DNA of 20,266 nt from an uncultured Bacillota bacterium (GCA_937916565.1 CALFSR010000095.1:1-20266), one strand, 5' to 3'. Shown: positions 6,959-14,272, counted from the first letter of the stretch. Notes: a model not told the origin generated them from the letters alone. A program made the numbers and translations.

Positions 6959-7753
6959 TCAAGCCAGAAGCAGCCGGTCGTCTACGAGGTCGGTGCCCCG
7001 GGCGCGGGTAAATTCCGCCAGGAGGTCCTGCACGGTCATCCGGGCTCGCTCGGGTCCCGAGAGGTCCAGCACGATGCTGCCTTCGTGCATCATGATGGTG
7101 CGATCACCGATGCGCAGGGCGTGCTCGAGGTTGTGGGTGACCATGAGAGTCGTCAGGCCGTATTCTCCGACGATGCGCGTCGTGAGATCGAGGACTTGTT
7201 TGGCCGTCTTGGGGTCGAGGGCGGCCGTGTGCTCGTCCAAGAGGAGCAACGCCGGGTGGGTCATGGTCGCCATCACGAGGGAGAGGGACTGGCGCTGGCC
7301 GCCCGAGAGCAGGCCGACCTCGCTCTGCAGCCGGGTTTCCAGCCCGAGCCCAAGAGGGGCCAACAGCTCGCGGTAGCGGTCGCGGCCGCCCCTGGTGACT
7401 CCCCGGGCCAGCGTCCGCCGGCGGCCCCGCAACTCCGCCATGCTCAGGTTCTCTTCGATGGTCATGGACGCGGCGGTGCCTTGCAGCGGGTCTTGGAAGA
7501 CGCGCCCGATGTGCTGGGCGCGGCGGTGTTCGCTCCAGCGGGTGATGTCCACGCCGTCCAGGCTGATGCGGCCCCGGTCCGGAAGCAGGCGACCGGCGAT
7601 CAGGTTGAGGAGCGTCGACTTGCCCGCGCCGTTGCTGCCGATGACGGTCACAAACTGGCCTTTCTCAATGCGCAGGTCGACACGGTTGACAGCGACCTTG
7701 AGGGTGCCGCCTCCCACGGGGAACGTCTTGGTCAGCTTTTCAAGCACGAGCAC
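6959..7753 (-). CDS. ABC importer ATPase, TrpXYZ-type
   Basis: 264-residue ATPase that powers the importer encoded with it. All motifs are intact: Walker A GSNGAGKST (39-47), Q-loop Q87, signature LSGGQRQ (150-156), Walker B LLLLDE (169-174) and switch H207. Walker B is followed by HTAALDP, the form seen in the LivF-like/YtmI-like ATPases paired with this permease family. GTG 7753 is preceded by GGAAGGAATG; a second GTG 6 nt downstream is possible. The permease stop lies 3 bp upstream, so translation is probably coupled. Substrate family: tryptophan/tyrosine in characterised TrpXYZ, not proven here. Confidence 0.93.
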   Translation of the reverse strand: MLVLEKLTKTFPVGGGTLKVAVNRVDLRIEKGQFVTVIGSNGAGKSTLLNLIAGRLLPDRGRISLDGVDITRWSEHRRAQHIGRVFQDPLQGTAASMTIEENLSMAELRGRRRTLARGVTRGGRDRYRELLAPLGLGLETRLQSEVGLLSGGQRQSLSLVMATMTHPALLLLDEHTAALDPKTAKQVLDLTTRIVGEYGLTTLMVTHNLEHALRIGDRTIMMHEGSIVLDLSGPERARMTVQDLLAEFTRARGTDLVDDRLLLA

Positions 7754-7756
7754 GGT

Positions 7757-8734
7757 TTACATTCCTTCCTTTCCCGCCTGCACCGCCACCGGCTGGCCAT
7801 CGCCGGTGGCGCGGCTTGCCTGGGCGAGGGCGTCCAGCTCCGCGTCGGTGGGCGGCTTGCGGGCGGCGAACCGCTCCTTAATGGCCGGCCCCGCCAGGGC
7901 CAGGACGACGATGACCGCGGTTACAATGCGCAGGTCCGTCGGCGCGAATCCGGCACCGAGGGCAAAGTATATGGCAAGGCGGTAGAGGACCGCGCCGACG
8001 ACGGCTCCCAGAGTCGCGCGGAACACGGTCGACGGCCGGATCAGCGCCTGTCCGAGGATGACCGACGCCAGGCCCGTAATGATGGTGCCCAGGCCCATGC
8101 CGACGTCCGCATACCCCTGGTACTGGGCCATCATGGCGCCCGCCAGGGCGACAAGGCCGTTGGAAAAGGCAAGACCAAGGACGATCATGGCGTCCGTGTC
8201 CACGCCCAGGCTGCGGATCATGGCCGGAGTGTCGCCCGTAGCCCGGACAGCAAGTCCGATCTCCGTGCTCAAGAACCAGTCGATCCCGAGCTTGACGGCA
8301 ACCGCCAGCAGCCCAAAGACGACCAGCGCCTGCAGGGGATGGTCAAATCCCCACTCGGACAGATGGGTGAACAAGGTCGGTTGCCGCAGGAGCGGCACGT
8401 TGGGCCGGCCCATGATGCGCAGGTTGACGGAGTACAGCGCGGTCATCGTCAGGATGCTCGCCAAAAGGCCTGCGATGCGCATTTTGGTGTGCATGAACCC
8501 GGTGAGCGCGCCGGCCGCCATGCCCGCCAGAAACGCTACGACAACGGCGACGATGGGAGAGGCGCCGGCGACGATCAAGGTCGCGGCGACCGCAGCGCCC
8601 AAGGGGAACGTCCCGTCCACCGTCAAGTCCGCGAAGTGCAGCACGCGGAAGGTGATATACACCCCGAGGGCGAGCACTCCGTAGGCAAGTCCCTGCTCGA
8701 TGGAGCCGCTCAGCGCATACCAACTCAACGCCAA
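7757..8734 (-). CDS. ABC importer permease, TrpY/LivH-like
   Basis: 325-residue integral-membrane permease of the branched-chain-amino-acid-type fold, the partner family of ABC_sub_bind proteins. About 8-9 hydrophobic segments are visible, beginning IEQGLAYGVLALGVYITFRVLHFADLT in the first 45 residues; the motif FADLTVDGTFPLGAAVAA is characteristic of this subfamily. TTG 8734 is taken as start, with GGGAAGG 5 nt upstream; TTG 8728 is an alternative. The cytoplasmic tail (about 290-325) is polar. It lies 106 bp after the binding-protein gene, across a terminator, and 3 bp before the ATPase gene. Confidence 0.9.
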   Translation of the reverse strand: MALSWYALSGSIEQGLAYGVLALGVYITFRVLHFADLTVDGTFPLGAAVAATLIVAGASPIVAVVVAFLAGMAAGALTGFMHTKMRIAGLLASILTMTALYSVNLRIMGRPNVPLLRQPTLFTHLSEWGFDHPLQALVVFGLLAVAVKLGIDWFLSTEIGLAVRATGDTPAMIRSLGVDTDAMIVLGLAFSNGLVALAGAMMAQYQGYADVGMGLGTIITGLASVILGQALIRPSTVFRATLGAVVGAVLYRLAIYFALGAGFAPTDLRIVTAVIVVLALAGPAIKERFAARKPPTDAELDALAQASRATGDGQPVAVQAGKEGM

Positions 8735-8781
8735 GACATCCTTCCCGTTGGGCCCGTCTCTCCCGGGCCCCTGTGTCCTTC

Positions 8782-8815
8782 AAAAAAGGAAGTGGAAGGC
8801 CCTGCGGCCTTCCAC
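8782..8815 (-). terminator. Intrinsic terminator between binding protein and permease
   Basis: On the minus strand a 10-bp perfect stem (arms 8806-8815 and 8792-8801, GTGGAAGGCC with its complement) and 4-nt loop are followed by TTCCTTTTTT. It starts 25 bp past the binding-protein stop and lies 48 bp before the permease start. The two-base CC break in the T-run suggests partial read-through, giving more binding protein than permease and ATPase. Confidence 0.8.
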
Positions 8816-8840
8816 CCCCAAGAGGCTGCGCCGGCGGCGG

Positions 8841-9815
8841 CTACTCCTCGATGATCCGCACGGCCTTGGCCAATACCGAGGCCGGGATCTGCACGTTCAT
8901 GCGCCGCGCTGCCGCCGTGTTGAGCACGACGCTCTGCTCGCTCAAGTACTCGATGGCGATGTCGGCCGGATTTTCGCCGTTGAGCACGCGCACAGCGATA
9001 TCGGCGGTTTGCCGGCCGAGCTGGTAGTAGTCGATCCCGACGGTCGCCAGGGCGCCCTTGGCCACGCTGTCGGCTTCGCCGGCGATCAACGGGAGCCGGG
9101 CCCGCTCAGCCACCAGGACGACGGACTCAAGCGCTGAGACGACGGTGTTGTCCGTCGGCACGTAAATGGCGTCCACGCGGCCCACAAGCGACTGGGCTGC
9201 CTGCAGCACTTCGTTGGAGTTCCCGGCCGTCGCCTCCACGAGGCTCAGGCCAAGATCGGCCGCCGCCTGCCGAGCGATCTCCACCTGTACGACGGAGTTG
9301 ACCTCGCCGGCGTTGTAGACGACGCCGACCCGCGTGGCGGCCGGGACGATTTCCTTGAGCAGCTCAAGCTGGGCCCGCACGGGCGTCAGGTCCGACGTGC
9401 CGGTCACGTTGGTGCCCGGCCGCTCGATGCTTTCGACCAAGTCCGCAGCGACCGGATCCGTCACGGCCGTGATCAAGATCGGGATGTCCTTAATCAGGTG
9501 GGCTGCTGCCTGAGCGGTGGGGGTGGCGATGGCGAGGATGAGGTCGACGCCATCCGACTGGAACTTGCGGGCGATGGTCTGCGCGGTCGCCAATTCACCT
9601 TGGGCGCTTTGAATGTCGTAGACGATGTCCGTGCCCTCGATGTACCCGAGCTCCGTCAACCGATCGATGAAGCCTTGCCGGGCTTGGTCGAGCGACGGGT
9701 GTTCGACGATCTGCGTAATGCCGACGCGGATGGGCGCAGCCTGAGCAGCGGCGCCGACGGCGACAACGAGAACGGCGGCAAGAAGCAACCATGGACGTCT
9801 CAAGGCGTGCGACAA
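8841..9815 (-). CDS. ABC substrate-binding protein, TrpX-like (ABC_sub_bind family)
   Basis: 324-residue exported solute-binding protein of the ABC_sub_bind family (TrpX/YtmA-like), delivering substrate to the adjacent permease. Family features: IRVGITQIVEHPSLDQARQG at the mature N-terminus, then the PTAQAA and DPVAADLVES blocks and IYVPTDNTV in the second lobe. The signal peptide (1-27, ending AAAQA before APIRV) has no lipobox Cys, so the protein should be released by signal peptidase I. TTG 9815 is chosen, with AAGGAG about 11 nt upstream; the next TTG (9803) would still leave a usable signal. Ligand is probably an aromatic or similar amino acid by family, not provable from sequence. Confidence 0.92.
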   Translation of the reverse strand: MSHALRRPWLLLAAVLVVAVGAAAQAAPIRVGITQIVEHPSLDQARQGFIDRLTELGYIEGTDIVYDIQSAQGELATAQTIARKFQSDGVDLILAIATPTAQAAAHLIKDIPILITAVTDPVAADLVESIERPGTNVTGTSDLTPVRAQLELLKEIVPAATRVGVVYNAGEVNSVVQVEIARQAAADLGLSLVEATAGNSNEVLQAAQSLVGRVDAIYVPTDNTVVSALESVVLVAERARLPLIAGEADSVAKGALATVGIDYYQLGRQTADIAVRVLNGENPADIAIEYLSEQSVVLNTAAARRMNVQIPASVLAKAVRIIEE

Positions 9816-10182
9816 CTTTGACTCGGCTCCTTCACGGGATTTTGGCTCGGTTCTCGGCTCCGCCCGCAGCCGCTTCGCCGCCCGCGCCTAGAATCCGCGC
9901 TGCGCGCCGGATCACGCCCCGGACACCAGGACGATGCCGCGCAACGCGGCCATGAACGGGCCGCAACGATCGAAGCTTACGACGAGCCGGCTGCCTTGGG
10001 CGGGAAATATTAAAAAGTGCAGTTCTAGATGGAGTCGATGTCTCCTTCTTAGGCAGCGTGGGCTTCCGTCGTTTTCATACAGGTGAGAATTGAGTCCGGG
10101 CCCCCGCCGGGGCGGCGAGGCCGGTCGTGCCGCCCGAGAAAGGCATTCCGTTGCCCCCGCTCGCCGCGGCCTGTCGCCTATG
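9816..10182. other. 367-bp intergenic region with AT-rich patch
   Basis: Lies between the ABC-F stop and the binding-protein start, both on the minus strand. Bases about 10000-10090 are clearly more AT-rich than the surroundings and contain TTTTTAATAT (minus strand), a possible -10 region without a good -35. A short stem (10110-10116 with 10129-10135, GGGCGGC) is 48 bp beyond the ABC-F stop but lacks a T-run. An open frame across 9912-10241 is Arg/Pro-rich, has no SD and is not believed. No T-box motif is present. The promoter of the importer operon should be here. Confidence 0.4.
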
Positions 10183-11922
10183 TTAGCCGCCTGTTCTGAG
10201 ACGCCGCGAAAGATCCAGGTATTCGGTTTCCAGGGCGCCATAGCCCGGATCGTCCTTGGGAAGCTGTGCGAGAACGGCAGCCAGGTATGCCAGGCGGGTT
10301 TCCAGTACTAGGCGCTCGGCAGCGGCGTCCGGGGCAGCGGTCGTCTGTTGACGTCTCTCGTATTCTGCATAGCCTCCAGGATACTCGATGATCGTCCCGC
10401 CTGCGATCTCCAGCACCTTCGTGCTGACCTTTCTCAGGAACCAGCGATCATGGGACGTAAACAAGAGCGTGCCCGTGTAGGATGAAAGCACCTCCTCAAG
10501 CTTTTCGCGGGTGTCTACATCCAAGTGCTCCAGCGGCTCATCGAGGATCAGCAGGTTGTAGTCCCGCAGGACGAGCTTCAGGAGGGCGAGGCGCTTCTTC
10601 TCGCCGGTGCTCAATGTTCCCGTCGCTTTGCCCAGGTCGTCGGGGCGGAACAAGAAATGGTGCAGCAAGGTGCGGACGCGGGTGACTTCCTCGGGCGTCC
10701 GTTCAAAGAGCGCCGACAGCGCCTCCTCGAGCACGGTACGATCGTGCTCGAGCCAGTGCACCTCCTGCTCGAGCAGCCCGACGCGCAAGACGGGGGAGGT
10801 CCACAGACGCCCGGCCGAGGGGGCTTCCTCGCCGCAAATGAGCCGGATAAGGGTTGTTTTGCCCGCCCCGTTGGGCCCGATCAGGGCTACTCGCTCGCCC
10901 CGGTCTATGCTGAACCGGGCGTGTTGGAACAGCCAGCGATCGAAGCGCTTGCCTAGACCATCGGCGACGACCAGGGTCCGCCCGTGTCCTTGGCCGGCGA
11001 GGTTGAGGCTGCTGACGACAGGCTCACGTTCGGGGCGGGCCACGGCCTGGTTTTTCATCCGCTCAAGGCGCCGAATACGGGCTTTCGCGGCTTGCGCCAG
11101 CTTCTTCGCCCGCTTCCGTTCGCCGGGAACCGCCGCCCGCACATCGCTTTTCTTGCCGGCTTCCCGGTGGGCCTTGTTCGCCCACGCCTGCTGGCGCGTG
11201 ATTGCCTCCTCGATCTCCTGCAGGCGCTTTTGCTGCGCCGAGTATAGCTGCTCCTGCCGTCGCAGGGCAGCCTCCTTGGCCTCCCGGAACTGGGTGTAGC
11301 CGCCCATGTACTCGCGAATCCCCTGGGGTGACAGCTCGAGGACGCGCTCGGCCACGCGGTCAAGAAAGGCACGGTCGTGGGACACGACGAGCAGGCAGCC
11401 GCCGAAGTTAAGGACAAACTGCTCGAGCCACCGCAGACCATCGTGATCGAGGTGGTTCGTCGGCTCATCAAGGAGCAAGAGATCCGGACCGGTGAGGGTC
11501 CGCGCAAGGAGGCTCACCCGGGTTTTTTGGCCGCCGCTGAGCTGCCCGAAGGGGCGGTCGAGGTCAATGTGGTCTAGCCCCCAGCGGCGGCACCACGCCC
11601 ATAGGTCGACGGGCCCGGCCGGATTGAGGGCGGCGGCCCGTTCAATATGCTCGCGAACCGGGAGGTCAGGATCACCATCCGGTTCCTGGGGGTGATAGGC
11701 CACCACTGGACGATCGATCAACCACCGGATGGAGCCATCGGTGGGCAGCTCACGGCCGGCCAGGATGCGCAGGAGCGTCGACTTGCCCGCGCCATTGCGG
11801 CCCAAGAGGGCTACCCTTTCCCGCGCTTTGAGGTGAAACGTCACGCCTCGGAAAACTTGCCGAAAGCCGTAGGTCATCCCAAGCTGGTTCACATGGACGA
11901 GCGGTCGAAGTTTGGCAGGCAC
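10183..11922 (-). CDS. ABC-F ATPase, probable ribosome-protection factor
   Basis: 579-residue cytoplasmic twin-ATPase of the ABC-F family, which bind the ribosomal E site and act in translation or displace antibiotics. GTG 11922 follows GAGGGGG (part of the terminator hairpin); upstream in-frame starts lack an SD. Domain 1: Walker A GRNGAGKST (41-49), LSGGQ (128-132), Walker B LLLLDEPTNHLD (148-159). Interdomain linker about 212-298, helical and rich in Lys/Arg/Gln, the region that reaches the ribosome. Domain 2: Walker A GPNGAGKTT (349-357), a divergent signature LSTGEKKR (437-444), and Walker B LLILDEPLEHLD (457-468), where LE replaces the usual TN. Catalytic Glu is kept in both sites. No transmembrane segments. 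The attenuator-type leader upstream supports an antibiotic-inducible resistance role over a housekeeping one. Confidence 0.93.
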   Translation of the reverse strand: MPAKLRPLVHVNQLGMTYGFRQVFRGVTFHLKARERVALLGRNGAGKSTLLRILAGRELPTDGSIRWLIDRPVVAYHPQEPDGDPDLPVREHIERAAALNPAGPVDLWAWCRRWGLDHIDLDRPFGQLSGGQKTRVSLLARTLTGPDLLLLDEPTNHLDHDGLRWLEQFVLNFGGCLLVVSHDRAFLDRVAERVLELSPQGIREYMGGYTQFREAKEAALRRQEQLYSAQQKRLQEIEEAITRQQAWANKAHREAGKKSDVRAAVPGERKRAKKLAQAAKARIRRLERMKNQAVARPEREPVVSSLNLAGQGHGRTLVVADGLGKRFDRWLFQHARFSIDRGERVALIGPNGAGKTTLIRLICGEEAPSAGRLWTSPVLRVGLLEQEVHWLEHDRTVLEEALSALFERTPEEVTRVRTLLHHFLFRPDDLGKATGTLSTGEKKRLALLKLVLRDYNLLILDEPLEHLDVDTREKLEEVLSSYTGTLLFTSHDRWFLRKVSTKVLEIAGGTIIEYPGGYAEYERRQQTTAAPDAAAERLVLETRLAYLAAVLAQLPKDDPGYGALETEYLDLSRRLRTGG

Positions 11923-11952
11923 AGAAAAACCCCCTCGTGGTCGGCGAGGGGG
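11923..11952 (-). terminator. Leader terminator immediately before ABC-F start codon
   Basis: Minus-strand hairpin with a perfect 8-bp GC-rich stem (arms 11945-11952 and 11930-11937, CCCCCTCG with CGAGGGGG), 7-nt loop, then TTTTTCT and directly the GTG start of the ABC-F gene. Structure and position are those of an attenuator: transcription started at the upstream promoter would end here by default. The 3' arm also holds the GAGGGGG that serves as the ABC-F SD, so the fold could block translation too. Confidence 0.85.
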
Positions 11953-11990
11953 TGAGACCGGCATACCGCTGCGCTCAGCGCTGATATGGA

Positions 11991-12092
11991 TCAGCAGCAG
12001 CGATGGGGCGACACTCTCGTGCACCCTCGGCCGCAAGCCCGGCCCCACCCCTTACGGTGTGGTGCGGCGGAAAACACGGTCACGAAGCGCAC
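11991..12092 (-). CDS. 33-codon regulatory leader peptide of the ABC-F gene
   Basis: Small ORF starting at GTG 12092, with a strong SD GAGGAGGAGA whose GGAGG (12101-12105) lies 8 nt upstream, and ending at TGA 11991-11993, 39 bp before the terminator hairpin. It encodes 33 residues beginning MRFVTVFSAAPHRKG, followed by a stretch rich in Arg, Gly and Cys and ending in Cys-Cys. It has no signal peptide and no matching family known to me. Placement between promoter and terminator, with a start site this good, suggests that its translation, not its product, matters: ribosomes stalled on it would change folding of the downstream leader. The first 15 residues include hydrophobic/aromatic residues of the kind that drug-stalled ribosomes arrest on, but the arrest site is not predictable. 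Confidence 0.65.
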   Translation of the reverse strand: MRFVTVFSAAPHRKGWGRACGRGCTRVSPHRCC

Positions 12093-12140
12093 GGGCGTCT
12101 CCTCCTCGAGAGAGTTGCGAAGCAAGAGTAATCGCCCGGT

Positions 12141-12157
12141 CCCAGCGTCGAGCTGGG
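12141..12157 (-). other. Early leader hairpin
   Basis: Perfect 6-bp stem CCCAGC/GCTGGG with a 5-nt loop, close to the expected transcript 5' end (about 12168) and upstream of the leader-peptide SD. It could stabilise the 5' end or slow RNA polymerase while the first ribosome loads, as a pause hairpin does in other attenuators. Role is inference. Confidence 0.45.
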
Positions 12158-12174
12158 CACGAGCGTCTCTAGCC

Positions 12175-12203
12175 ATTGTACACCGGGGGAACGGGCAATG
12201 CAA
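12175..12203 (-). promoter_or_regulatory. Promoter of ABC-F leader and gene
   Basis: Minus strand: TTGCAT (12198-12203) as -35, exactly 17 bp spacer, TACAAT (12175-12180, 5/6 match) as -10. Transcription would start near 12168 and give a leader of about 245 nt before the ABC-F start codon, containing the leader ORF and terminator. Confidence 0.6.
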
Positions 12204-12223
12204 CCGGTGCAGCCGGGCACCGG
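12204..12223. repeat. Inverted repeat abutting the ABC-F promoter -35
   Basis: Perfect 7-bp arms CCGGTGC/GCACCGG with a 6-nt centre, directly adjoining the -35 hexamer of the ABC-F promoter and about 80 bp upstream of the divergent methyltransferase-like gene. It could be an operator, or chance in GC-rich DNA. The remaining gap to 12302 shows only SD-like purine runs. Confidence 0.35.
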
Positions 12224-12302
12224 GTCGCCGCCCTTATGCCGCATGCTCCGGGAGAAGGAGGATAGTTCTAGGAGCTGAAATTCAGGCCACGGAGGTGTGC
12301 TG

Positions 12303-12791
12303 GTGGAGCTCAAAGTGCCGCCGCCCATCGTATTCCTTGTGACGGCGGCGTTGATGGCCGTGCTGGCCGCAGGAACGCCAGGGTTGGCCCTGCCTTTGCC
12401 CGCCGCCGTGCGGGTAACCGCGGCGGGAGGGATCTTTGCGCTGGGGGTCGCGCTGGGCGTTCTCGGTCTCAAGGCTATTCACGGCGCGCGGACGACCGCC
12501 GACCCGCGGCATCCGGAACGTGCTGTGGTTCTGGTTACGGGTGGCGTCTATCGCTACACCCGCAATCCGATGTACTTGGGTCTGGCCACCGCATTGCTCG
12601 CATGGGCGCTGTGGCTGGACAGCGCGGCTGCGTTGCCGGGTGTTCCCGCCTTTGCAGCCTACATCACTCGCTTCCAGATCATCCCCGAGGAACGGGCGCT
12701 TGCGGCCCGGTTTGGAAAGGACTACACCGCATATTGCCGGTCCGTGCGCCGGTGGCTCCCGTTTCCCGGGCACAAGACGACAAGGAGGTAG
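12303..12791 (+). CDS. Isoprenylcysteine/phospholipid methyltransferase-like membrane protein
   Basis: 162-residue integral-membrane protein of the ICMT/PEMT-like methyltransferase superfamily. GTG 12303 is chosen because GGAGGTG (12291-12297) has correct 7-nt spacing; GTG 12297 would overlap the SD. Three to four hydrophobic segments (about 8-25, 34-56, 90-112) precede the conserved C-terminal SAM-binding signature GGVYRYTRNPMYLG (80-93) and the ERALAARFGKDYTAYCRSVRRWLPF block, which carries the E-x(n)-F-G-x-x-Y-x-x-Y pattern. Bacterial members methylate diverse or unknown lipids and small molecules, so substrate is open. The next gene begins 5 bp later with its SD inside this gene's last codons, indicating coupled translation. 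Confidence 0.88.
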   Translation: MELKVPPPIVFLVTAALMAVLAAGTPGLALPLPAAVRVTAAGGIFALGVALGVLGLKAIHGARTTADPRHPERAVVLVTGGVYRYTRNPMYLGLATALLAWALWLDSAAALPGVPAFAAYITRFQIIPEERALAARFGKDYTAYCRSVRRWLPFPGHKTTRR

Positions 12792-12796
12792 TTTCA

Positions 12797-14272
12797 TTGC
12801 GACGTAACCAGAAGTCCCTGGCCGCCGTCCTGGCCGCCGTCTTGTTGTTGGCCCTGCCCCTGGTGGCCGTGGCCCAAACGCCCGGCACACCTGGCCCCGC
12901 TGGCCCGGGTGAATCCGGGGTCACCTCCGGCCAAGCCGGCGACGGGCTCGTCATCGTGCCGGTGGCCGTCGGGCCGGAGGGGAGTGCGGCTGTCTACATC
13001 GCCGCTTATTCGGTGACGGTTAGCGCCGGCAGCCGCACCGGCATGTTTGCTGACGTGCCCGGGGAGGCCGTGGGCGAACAGGTAGCGTACGCGGTGCGGG
13101 CCCGCGTGGAAGTGCTGTCGGTCGACGCCGCGGCCGGAACCGCCCGGGTGTCGGTCCAGGCGCAGCCCGTTGACCCGGAGACGCGCGAGCCGCTCTCTGA
13201 TCGGGTCTGGGAGGGCGTGTACCTCCTGGCCGAGGACGAGGCGGTGCTCGAGGCCGGCACGCTGCCTCCCGACGAGTATGTGGATCTCGTCCGACCCGTT
13301 TGGCTCACGGACTGGATTGAAGCGCGCATCAGCGACTTGCCGGAGCCGCCGCTGCGGGTCGGCCAGACGTGGCAATCGTCCGTCGTCAATGAGGACCTGG
13401 CGGAGCTAGGCGTTCCCGGCGGCGAGGTAGTCGTGTTTGGGCAGTTCGCCGGCTGGGTGGACGCAGCGGGCGTCGGCGGCCCGGTGGCACACCTTGTGGA
13501 GCGCCTGGAGAGCCGGGGCGCGGCTGAGGAGTCGGTGGCCGAAGGCATCACCGCCAGGACGGAGTACGTGGTGTCGGGTGAGAACAACGCGTGGCTTGTG
13601 CCGGGCGACTTCCTCGCCGGGTCGGCCAGTATCGTCGATGTGGACATGGTCATGCACATGGGCGCGCCTGAGCTCGGGGGCGGCGATCTGCAGATTCTGG
13701 TTCATCTGGAGCGGGCCGTGGAGCGGGAAGCCGGGGACAGCCTACTGGCGTGGACCGCGCCGGAGCTTCCCGTCCTGGAGATCGGCGGCACCGTGACCGG
13801 TTTCCTCGGTGAGGGCAGCCAGGACTACGGCGACGGCACGTATGCCGACTATTACCTGCTTTACGGCCAAGAAGGCGATGAGCTGGCTTTGCGCTTGCTC
13901 TCGCAGGACTTCGACGCCTATCTGGAGCTCCGGGACGATGCCTGGCAGGTGGTGGCATGGGGCGACGACACCGACGGGAGCACCGACGCGGCAGTCTTCG
14001 TCACCCTGCCGTACACGGGCTTGTACTACGTGGTGGCGAACTCGTACTTCGCGGAGTCCGGCGGCAACTATACCCTGACGGTGACCCGCGAATCCGCCCC
14101 GACGAGGCAAGCTGCGGACGCGGCCGCGGTTATCGACGCGATCAGCGCCCTGCTGCCGGCCCTCCAGGATGTCCGGTCCATGTCCGATGAGGACCTGAGC
14201 CGCCTGGAGGATTCCTTGTTGTCGGCGCTCTCCATCATTTGGGAGGAGCAGGCCCGGCGCAGCGAGGACTAA
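12797..14272 (+). CDS. Exported protein with C-terminal PPC domain
   Basis: 491-residue exported protein. TTG 12797 is chosen because AGGAGG (12783-12788), inside the end of the methyltransferase-like gene, is 8 nt upstream. Residues 1-26 are a signal peptide (RRNQK, hydrophobic core, AVA then Gln). A Pro/Gly-rich linker follows. Residues about 40-320 are a beta-rich acidic region of no family I recognise, with repeated short strands. Residues about 325-431 form a bacterial pre-peptidase C-terminal (PPC) beta-sandwich: FDAYLELRD, VAWGDDTDGSTDA, TGLYYVVANSY and GNYTLTVTRES, with acidic turns that probably bind calcium. A helical tail (432-491) ends the protein. No peptidase motif is seen. Low Lys and high Asp/Glu content fit an extracytoplasmic location. 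Confidence 0.85.
   Translation: MRRNQKSLAAVLAAVLLLALPLVAVAQTPGTPGPAGPGESGVTSGQAGDGLVIVPVAVGPEGSAAVYIAAYSVTVSAGSRTGMFADVPGEAVGEQVAYAVRARVEVLSVDAAAGTARVSVQAQPVDPETREPLSDRVWEGVYLLAEDEAVLEAGTLPPDEYVDLVRPVWLTDWIEARISDLPEPPLRVGQTWQSSVVNEDLAELGVPGGEVVVFGQFAGWVDAAGVGGPVAHLVERLESRGAAEESVAEGITARTEYVVSGENNAWLVPGDFLAGSASIVDVDMVMHMGAPELGGGDLQILVHLERAVEREAGDSLLAWTAPELPVLEIGGTVTGFLGEGSQDYGDGTYADYYLLYGQEGDELALRLLSQDFDAYLELRDDAWQVVAWGDDTDGSTDAAVFVTLPYTGLYYVVANSYFAESGGNYTLTVTRESAPTRQAADAAAVIDAISALLPALQDVRSMSDEDLSRLEDSLLSALSIIWEEQARRSED

Noticed and set aside
7085..8854. 589-codon plus-strand open frame
   Set aside because: It is the antisense of the ABC ATPase and permease genes, which have full family motifs; the translation is Arg/Gly/His/Gln-rich with no SD, typical of a GC-rich shadow frame.
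10049..10078. Nine-codon minus-strand ORF (MKTTEAHAA) as an importer leader peptide
   Set aside because: No SD, no Trp or Tyr codons, and no terminator/antiterminator structure between it and the binding-protein gene.
9816..10182. T-box or tryptophan riboswitch upstream of the TrpX-like gene
   Set aside because: No T-box core sequence or terminator pair found on the minus strand.
9912..10241. 109-codon minus-strand open frame in the gap after the ABC-F gene
   Set aside because: Overlaps the ABC-F 3' end, no SD, Arg-rich and without recognisable motif.
11923..12048. Longer ABC-F start (ATG 11964 or codon 12048)
   Set aside because: These frames run through the terminator hairpin, lack an SD, and add an Arg/Pro-rich N-terminus not seen in ABC-F proteins.
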